From assembly GCA_949294665.1 (NCBI GenBank), contig CASFID010000008.1, positions 1-35,732 on the forward strand: a stretch of DNA of 35,732 nucleotides, given 5' to 3'. The DNA comes from an uncultured Eubacteriales bacterium. GTDB taxonomy: Bacteria > Bacillota > Clostridia > Lachnospirales > Lachnospiraceae. The notes under the pieces were generated by a model. It did no database searches, had not been told where the DNA came from, and was given only the letters and a program-made list of their open reading frames with translations. Positions within the stretch are counted from its first letter, which is position 1. Every line of letters starts with the position of its first letter. Both the position numbers and the translations under genes were made by a program. Positions 30,340 through 35,732 of this stretch are shown piece after piece.

Positions 30340-32316
30340 ATGTTTTGTGAAAATTGTGGAACACAGATGAACCAGAACGCCAGGTTCTGTCCCCGCTGCG
30401 GCGCTCCGGTTCGGAATGCCGCACAGCAGAGTCCGCAGCCGCAGGGAGGTTCGCAGCCGCAGGGAGGTCCGCAGCCGCAGCAGAACCGGCAGCCACAGGG
30501 AGGCCCGCAGCCGCAGGGAGGTCCGCAGCCGCAGGGAGGTTCGCAGCCGCAGGGAGGTCCGCAGCCGCAGCAGAACCGGCAGCCACAGGGAGGCCCGCAG
30601 CCGCAGGGAGGTCCGCAGCCGCAGCAGAACCGGCAGCCGCAGGGAGGTCCGCAGCCGCAGCAGAACTGGCAGCCACAGGGAGGCCCGCAGCCCCGGCAGA
30701 ATGGCGCATGGCAGTCGCCGCCTCCGTCTGCGCCGTCGCCTTCGGACGACAGGGGCCCGAAACGAAAAGGCAAAAAGAAAAAAATCATTATCCCCGTAGT
30801 TGTCGCCGCCGCAGTGCTCATTGTAAGTGTAGGTGCCTTTGCAATGTCGAAGACGAACTTGTTTCAGGCAAGATTTTCCAGCCCGGAAGATTACTACCGG
30901 TCAGTGGAGCAGGAATATATCGACCAATATGTGGAACAACTGGAAGAAATCTCCGGAGAGGAGTCCAAGAGCAGTACGGTCACTATGGGCGTTACACTTG
31001 AAAACGCGGCTGTTTCACTTCTGGGCGCTGCCGGAGCGTCATCGGATGATATAACGGCCCTTCTTGGATTAAATGATCTGGAGATTCGGATCCAGTCCAG
31101 GGAATCAGGGGGACTTTACGGAGCGGATGTAGCTCTGTACACATCGTCGGACGAAAGAATTGCGAGCGCTAATACTGTGATCGATACAGAGGGACAGGAG
31201 ATGTACGTCCAGATACCGGAACTTTCAGAAGGATATCTTTTCCTTGATTCGAATACATTTCAGGATCTGGGCATCAATCTTCCCGGAGATCTGTCTGTAT
31301 CACAGCCGGACAGTTCAGATCTTGCTGCGCTGATCAGTACCTATTCGGGGATCGTATTAGGACATGTGTCAGATGTCGAGAGACAGAATACGAGCATTTC
31401 TGTAAACGGCATTGAACAGGAGGCGATACTTCTTGACGTATCGGTCAGCGGAACAGAGCTGAAAGATATGTTGATGGATGTGCTGGCAATGATGCAGCAG
31501 GACGAGGTGCTTGAGCAGTTTATTACATATTATGGGGACGCGATCTCTCTTATGGAGAGCTACCAGTATGACGGATATTATACGAACGAATATAGCGAGA
31601 AGTACTCTTACGAGTCGTTTATCAGCGGGCTCAGAGAGCTGACGGAAGAACTGCAGACGAGCGACTTTTTTGCATCTGCAGAGTTAACAATGGAAGTCTG
31701 GGTGGACTCTTCGGGCGAGATCATCGGGAGAACGGTAGCGTTCTCCGATGGAACGCAGACGATACCGTGTTTCAGCTATCAGATTGCCAGAGACGGAGGA
31801 GAATTCGGGTATGAATGCGTCTTCGGCGATATGCAGGATGAATACGGGGATTACATACGGATCGGCGGAAGCGGAACGGAGATCGGCGATACGGCCGAGG
31901 GGACGTTTATGCTGGAGGCAGAAGGACAGACGATCGCTCAGATCGAGATGAGCGATTACGATATGGCGTCTGCCGAGAAGGGATTTATTAACGGGACGTA
32001 TAAACTGTCGCTGGTTTCTGATCCTTCTGCAATGGGACTTGGACTTGAGGTATCGATCGACTCGTCCGAAGACTATGTCGGCCAGACGATTTCCGTGCTG
32101 AGCAATAATGTCGCTCTTGCAACTGTCAGCCTGGAGACAAGAAAAGGGTCGGATTACGCACCGTCGCTGCCATCGGATTCAGCGGTATATAATGTGATGG
32201 ATGAAAATGATATGGCGGCATATGAAGCTTCGGCGGATATTGCCGGTCTGGAAAACAGCTTCAGGAGCAACCCATTTCTGAGCTACCTGCTTTTCGGGAG
32301 CGCTTATTCATATTGA
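30340..32316 (+). CDS. Zinc-ribbon, hexapeptide-repeat membrane protein of unknown function
   Basis: This is a 658-residue protein. Residues 3-20 form a zinc ribbon (Cys3, Cys6, Cys17, Cys20; CENCG and CPRCG). Residues 33-122 are fifteen tandem hexapeptides of QPQGGP/QPQGGS/QPQQNR type. A Lys-rich stop-transfer (KRKGKKKK) precedes one membrane helix at about 150-171. The remaining 480 or so residues are acidic and Ser/Tyr-rich and would lie outside the cell; I recognise no domain there. The layout (cytoplasmic zinc ribbon, flexible arm, single helix, large outer domain) recurs in Firmicutes proteins of unknown role, perhaps envelope sensing. It has its own promoter, and a terminator separates it from the ABC exporter. 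Confidence 0.85.
   Translation: MFCENCGTQMNQNARFCPRCGAPVRNAAQQSPQPQGGSQPQGGPQPQQNRQPQGGPQPQGGPQPQGGSQPQGGPQPQQNRQPQGGPQPQGGPQPQQNRQPQGGPQPQQNWQPQGGPQPRQNGAWQSPPPSAPSPSDDRGPKRKGKKKKIIIPVVVAAAVLIVSVGAFAMSKTNLFQARFSSPEDYYRSVEQEYIDQYVEQLEEISGEESKSSTVTMGVTLENAAVSLLGAAGASSDDITALLGLNDLEIRIQSRESGGLYGADVALYTSSDERIASANTVIDTEGQEMYVQIPELSEGYLFLDSNTFQDLGINLPGDLSVSQPDSSDLAALISTYSGIVLGHVSDVERQNTSISVNGIEQEAILLDVSVSGTELKDMLMDVLAMMQQDEVLEQFITYYGDAISLMESYQYDGYYTNEYSEKYSYESFISGLRELTEELQTSDFFASAELTMEVWVDSSGEIIGRTVAFSDGTQTIPCFSYQIARDGGEFGYECVFGDMQDEYGDYIRIGGSGTEIGDTAEGTFMLEAEGQTIAQIEMSDYDMASAEKGFINGTYKLSLVSDPSAMGLGLEVSIDSSEDYVGQTISVLSNNVALATVSLETRKGSDYAPSLPSDSAVYNVMDENDMAAYEASADIAGLENSFRSNPFLSYLLFGSAYSY
30436..30705 (+). 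repeat. Fifteen tandem 18-bp repeats within the coding sequence
   Basis: Each 18-base unit encodes QPQGGP, QPQGGS or QPQQNR/W. A higher-order 90-base block (GGS-GGP-QNR-GGP-GGP) occurs twice, followed by a degenerate third set. Near-identity of the units at DNA level implies recent expansion, so copy number is likely to vary between strains and assemblies. Confidence 0.9.
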
Positions 32317-32356
32317 GCGACCGTACGGAAATAAGGGAACCTTTTGTAGATTATCG

Positions 32357-32392
32357 CAGGTCCCGCTGCTTTTTGGCGGCGGGACCTGTTTT
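32357..32392 (+). terminator. Terminator between the zinc-ribbon gene and ABC exporter
   Basis: CAGGTCCCGC (32357-32366) pairs perfectly with GCGGGACCTG (32379-32388), followed by TTTT. It ends about ten bases before the ATPase ribosome binding site and no promoter fits between them, so the exporter depends on read-through or on a promoter further upstream. Confidence 0.85.
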
Positions 32393-32417
32393 GCAGCAGA
32401 CAGGAGAAAGCACGAAA

Positions 32418-33086
32418 ATGATACAGATAAATGAACTGTCCAGAAGTTTCGGGAAAAAACAGATTTTTGATCATATAACATTCGACGTTGCTGACGGTAC
32501 GTGTGTCGGTATTCTGGGGCAGAACGGATCAGGGAAATCCACGATGCTGTCAGTTCTCGCGGGTACACTTCCCAGAGACGGTGGGGAGTTCCTTTATAAC
32601 GGGAGAGATCTGTTTAAGAACCGCAGAGAACATGCGTCATATGTAGGCTATGTCCCTCAGGGGACTCCTCTGATCGAGGAACTCAGCGCTATGGATAACC
32701 TGAGACTGTGGTACCATAGCAAGAAGGAGATCCGGGATGACCTGGAAAACGGACTCCCCGCCATACTGGGAATCTCGGACTTCCTCCGGGTTCCGGTATC
32801 CCGTATGTCGGGAGGAATGAAGAAGAGGGTGAGCATTGCCTGTGCGGCAGCGCATCATCCACGCATCCTTCTGCTTGACGAGCCGTCGGCAGCGCTGGAT
32901 CTCATATGCAAAGAGCGGATCGCCAATTATCTGCGCGGATTTAAGGAGCAGGGCGGGATCGTTATACTGACGACACACGATATCCAGGAGCTTCCCCTTT
33001 GTGATTCCCTTTATATACTGAAACAGGGCAGACTGCGCCCTTATGAATATGACGGCAACTATCACCGGCTGGCCGGACAGCTGTAG
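32418..33086 (+). CDS. ABC exporter ATP-binding protein
   Basis: This 222-residue cytoplasmic ATPase powers the two permeases that follow. Walker A is GQNGSGKST (near residues 33-41), the signature is SRMSGGMKKRVSIA, Walker B is ILLLDEPSAALD and the switch histidine is in TTHDIQE. It is of the short ABC-2 type (CcmA/DRA family), used for drug, lantibiotic or lipid export. I chose the ATG at 32418 with AGGAG 11 bases upstream. The frame is open back to 32313, but that extension spans the terminator and is not conserved in character. Ten bases separate it from the first permease. Confidence 0.93.
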   Translation: MIQINELSRSFGKKQIFDHITFDVADGTCVGILGQNGSGKSTMLSVLAGTLPRDGGEFLYNGRDLFKNRREHASYVGYVPQGTPLIEELSAMDNLRLWYHSKKEIRDDLENGLPAILGISDFLRVPVSRMSGGMKKRVSIACAAAHHPRILLLDEPSAALDLICKERIANYLRGFKEQGGIVILTTHDIQELPLCDSLYILKQGRLRPYEYDGNYHRLAGQL

Positions 33087-33096
33087 GGAGGCGGAC

Positions 33097-34320
33097 ATGA
33101 AGTATTTACACATGCAGATCAAAAGAGTATGGGGAGCTTTCCCTGTGATATTGCTTACCACGCTGATACTTGCAGGTGTTCTGGCAACCATGGCATATTT
33201 CCAGGCGGTGTCTTCCTCTGAAAGTGAAGAAAACAGCAGGATCACACTTGCCCTTGTGGGCGATACGGAGGACTCCTACCTTGGTTTCGGTATAGATCTG
33301 CTTCAGAAGATGGATTCTTCCCGGTACACATGCACACTGGTCAAGATGACGGAAGAAGAAGCTGTATCCGCACTGGAAAGGCAGGAAATCTACGGATATC
33401 TGGTGATACCGGATTATTTTGTGGAATCTGTTGCTCTCGGGGGAAACAAGAAAGTTACATTTGTAGTTGGAACTGTTCAGTACGGAATCGGTGCGATGCT
33501 TGCGAGAGAACTGGCTGACTGTGTTTCTACGCTGCTTACAGAGACGCAGTCCGGCATCTATGCCTTTCAGCGGTTTGCAGAACAGAGGGGGGCATCGGGG
33601 GATTTGATGTCGGACATATATGAGATCAACATACGTTACTTTCAATATGTTCTCCCGAGAGCCGAACTATATGATATCGACACGCCGGATTCGTCCCCGG
33701 TCATTTCCATACAGGGATATTATGCCTGTGCGGCAGGGGTGCTTTTTCTGCTTTTTCTTGGCGTATCAGGAGGGTATCTGTTTATCCGCGGGGATCTTTC
33801 CATGAACAGGATGCTGGCGGTGCGGGGGACAGGACCGGCCCGGCAGGTTCTTGCAGAATATATTTCCTGCTGCTTCCTGTTTCTTTTAAACTATCTTGTC
33901 ATCATGGCGGTATTTTTGCTGCTTCCAGGGGAAACGATCAGTCTGATCCCTGAATTATCCGGGATCTCATGGGTGGATCGTGTCAGGCTTCTCTTCTCAT
34001 TCGGCCTCCTGATCCCGGTGATGGCGTCAATCCTGTATTTCCTCTCACAATGCGTCCGAAGCCTGATCAGCGGAGTGATACTGATCTTTTTCTGCGCCAT
34101 AGGACTGGGATATTTATCCGGATGTTTTTATCCACTGTCCTTCTTCCCGGAGCAGATGCAGCGTCTGGCTTCTGCTCTTCCGGTGGGAATCCTGATGGAA
34201 TACATGCAGCGTATACTCCTGGGGGAAAGGACCGGCTCAGTGTTCCTGATGGCGGCGGCGTGGACCGTGTGTCTCCTTGTGCCGGCATACCTGATACGAA
34301 AGAAGAAACTTGCCGGATAA
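33097..34320 (+). CDS. ABC-2 type permease, subunit 1
   Basis: This is a 407-residue membrane protein with the ABC2_membrane_3 layout: one helix near residues 14-34, an extracellular domain of about 170 residues (to about 205), then five hydrophobic segments in the last half (for example YYACAAGVLFLLFLGVSGGYLF). Short YhgE/YadH-like exporters of this kind move antibiotics, peptides or lipids. I chose the ATG at 33097 with GGGAGG about six bases upstream; the ATPase stop lies 10 bases before. It pairs with the similar permease 79 bases downstream. Substrate unknown. Confidence 0.9.
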   Translation: MKYLHMQIKRVWGAFPVILLTTLILAGVLATMAYFQAVSSSESEENSRITLALVGDTEDSYLGFGIDLLQKMDSSRYTCTLVKMTEEEAVSALERQEIYGYLVIPDYFVESVALGGNKKVTFVVGTVQYGIGAMLARELADCVSTLLTETQSGIYAFQRFAEQRGASGDLMSDIYEINIRYFQYVLPRAELYDIDTPDSSPVISIQGYYACAAGVLFLLFLGVSGGYLFIRGDLSMNRMLAVRGTGPARQVLAEYISCCFLFLLNYLVIMAVFLLLPGETISLIPELSGISWVDRVRLLFSFGLLIPVMASILYFLSQCVRSLISGVILIFFCAIGLGYLSGCFYPLSFFPEQMQRLASALPVGILMEYMQRILLGERTGSVFLMAAAWTVCLLVPAYLIRKKKLAG

Positions 34321-34399
34321 CAGGAGATGCCGGCCGGTCCTGCATCAATGCAGCATCGACACGGAAAAGAGAAAACGAGAGTAAAACGGGGGATTGAAA

Positions 34400-35617
34400 A
34401 TGGCGAAAAAACTTATGATATGGTATCTTCTCCTTAGTAAAAGACTGTTCAGGAAACCTTCGTTTCTTGCTGTTCTTATGCTGGCTCCTCTGCTGACGGC
34501 GGGGACGGCGCTGCTGGCAAAAGAGGACGCTCATATTCTCCGTATCGGCGTATACGCAGAGACATCGGAGGACGAACTGGGGGCGCATATCGTGGATGAA
34601 CTGACAGCGCTTGACGGAGTGATACGATATCAGGAATACAACTCAGAGAATGAACTCAGGAAAGCGGTAGCGGCTTCTCAGATGGATGCGGGGTATTTAA
34701 TTCCGGCTGATCTGACGGAACTCCTCCGGGAGTATGCCTCCGGAGACAGAAGTTCATTTCCATATGACGGCCATCTCATCGGGGTTGTCGCGCCCGTCGA
34801 CAATATCCAGCTCCAACTTGCCAGAGAACAGTTTTACAGCGTTTTGTATCCCAGCCTTTCTCAAAAAATATCCGAACAGTTTGCCCTGGAGCACAGTGTA
34901 GCTGCCGACCAGGAGGAAGACGATGTCCGAAAAGAGATCGATCGGCTGTACGAGCAGATGCACGTGGACGAATCCATATTCCAGTTTGCATATATCGACA
35001 GTGATACTCCGATAGATATGAGCCGCGTTAATTATCTGACGTCGCCCTTAAGGGGAGTTCTGTCTCTGTTTGTGCTCCTGACCGGTATGGCGTCCGGCCT
35101 CTATCTGCTGAGAGGGAGGAAAGACGGCATGCTCGGCTGGGTAAGGTATGGATACCGTTCGGCATGTGAATGGATATGTATCCTGACCGGAACCGCTGCG
35201 GGAGGAGCAGCCGCATATGCCGCACTCTTCTTTTCCGGCACGTTTACCGTGTGGGGCGAAGAACTTCTGCTGATGACCATGCTGGTCCTGGCGGTGACGG
35301 GATTCTGTGGCATCCTGACACATGCTGTCCGAAGCCTGACAGTGTTCGCGGCCTGTATCCCTCCTGTTATCCTGACTTCTGCCGTACTGACACCGGTATT
35401 TACCTCTTTTCACGGATTGACAGCGGTAAAATGTATACTTCCGGGATTTTATTACCTGAACAGTATGAACAGTGCCACCTACCGGTGGATGTTCCTGCTG
35501 TATGTACTGGCGGTAAACAGCTTGTATTTTATCCTGCCTTCCTGTGGGAAACGGCGGGCTTTACGTTCTGAGAGCAGATCTGCAGGCAGGCGAAGAGATA
35601 AGGAATCTGATGGCTGA
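34400..35617 (+). CDS. ABC-2 type permease, subunit 2
   Basis: This 405-residue membrane protein has the same plan as its neighbour: helix 1 near residues 20-38 (PSFLAVLMLAPLLTAGTALLA), an extracellular domain of about 170 residues, then five or six hydrophobic segments. It ends in a basic tail (KRRALRSESRSAGRRRDKE). The two permeases probably heterodimerise. GGGGGA lies six bases before the ATG at 34400; a TTG at 34394 is too close to it. The stop overlaps the next open frame by eight bases. The last 20 or so residues look unlike membrane-protein tails and may reflect a junction with foreign DNA. Confidence 0.88.
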   Translation: MAKKLMIWYLLLSKRLFRKPSFLAVLMLAPLLTAGTALLAKEDAHILRIGVYAETSEDELGAHIVDELTALDGVIRYQEYNSENELRKAVAASQMDAGYLIPADLTELLREYASGDRSSFPYDGHLIGVVAPVDNIQLQLAREQFYSVLYPSLSQKISEQFALEHSVAADQEEDDVRKEIDRLYEQMHVDESIFQFAYIDSDTPIDMSRVNYLTSPLRGVLSLFVLLTGMASGLYLLRGRKDGMLGWVRYGYRSACEWICILTGTAAGGAAAYAALFFSGTFTVWGEELLLMTMLVLAVTGFCGILTHAVRSLTVFAACIPPVILTSAVLTPVFTSFHGLTAVKCILPGFYYLNSMNSATYRWMFLLYVLAVNSLYFILPSCGKRRALRSESRSAGRRRDKESDG

Positions 35618-35732
35618 GTACGAAAAGCACAGAAAATCAAAAGACTATGCGGCAGTGATGAATCTGATTACGCGGGCAAACTGGGAACAGATGGAGGTGG
35701 AGAAGAAGATGTGCGATGCATTAAAAGAATTG
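35610..35732 (+). CDS. Start or fragment of a gene running off the window
   Basis: Forty-one codons from an ATG with AAGGA five bases upstream, overlapping the permease stop by eight bases, and open to the window end. The residues are charged and helical (ITRANWEQMEVEKKMCDALKEL). The tone resembles C-terminal parts of Rpn/PD-(D/E)XK nuclease-transposase proteins of Clostridia, so this could be the tail of a 5'-truncated gene: the frame stays open upstream to 35517. Identity is not established. Confidence 0.4.
   Translation, partial: MAEYEKHRKSKDYAAVMNLITRANWEQMEVEKKMCDALKEL

Noticed and set aside
30436-30705. A CRISPR array
   Set aside because: The repeats are contiguous 18-base coding units without spacers and sit in frame within a gene.
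30261-30821. A Cys/Gly/Pro-rich open frame on the - strand across the repeat region
   Set aside because: It is the complement of the 18-base repeats, which keep several frames open. There is no sensible ribosome binding site, and the + strand frame has clear domains.

Overview
The window looks like a chromosomal segment of a gut-type Gram-positive anaerobe, most likely Lachnospiraceae (Clostridia). This is inferred from strong AGGAGG-type ribosome binding sites, YesM/YesN two-component genes beside sugar ABC permeases, PTS genes, a short rubredoxin fused to a glutamate-synthase domain, and FCD-type GntR and LacI regulators. Genus cannot be fixed from sequence alone. Genes are dense and mostly on the + strand. 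I see no rRNA, tRNA, CRISPR array or intact transposase.

Region 1 (1-12213) is a plant-glycan utilisation locus. It holds a 5'-truncated solute-binding protein gene, an attenuator-like hairpin, two ABC permeases, a YesM-type histidine kinase, a YesN-type AraC response regulator, and three apparently cytoplasmic glycoside hydrolases (GH95-like, GH127, GH43). A strong terminator ends it. The logic is oligosaccharide import followed by intracellular trimming of fucose/galactose, beta-L-arabinofuranose and xylose/arabinose residues. No ABC ATPase is encoded here, so a shared one is presumably used.

Region 2 (12214-19846) holds a rubredoxin-GltB-like fusion, a LacI regulator and a GltD-like flavoprotein. 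It is followed by a sucrose-type PTS transporter (EIIBCA) and a GH32 sucrose-6-phosphate hydrolase behind a promoter carrying a LacI/cre-type operator. Region 3 (19847-21485) is a D,D-carboxypeptidase gene with its own near-consensus promoter. Region 4 (21486-25259) is a zinc/cadmium resistance locus: ArsR/SmtB repressor and an AraC regulator on the - strand, diverging from a free HMA metallochaperone and a P1B-type ATPase on the + strand. Near-identical palindromic operators precede both + strand metal genes.

Region 5 (25260-30110) starts with a nested inverted-repeat element and a promoter carrying two copies of CTGGTATACCAG. It continues with an FCD-type GntR regulator on the - strand and a + strand operon of a GalD-like enolase-superfamily enzyme, an APC permease and an M20 amidohydrolase. 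This gene set is the best candidate for an uncharacterised catabolic pathway. Its operator-bearing promoter lies beyond the 3' end of the regulator gene, which would make the operon leader antisense to the regulator. Region 6 (30111-35732) contains a perfect 40-bp palindrome, a zinc-ribbon membrane protein with fifteen hexapeptide repeats, a terminator, a three-gene ABC-2 exporter, and the start or fragment of a further gene running off the edge.
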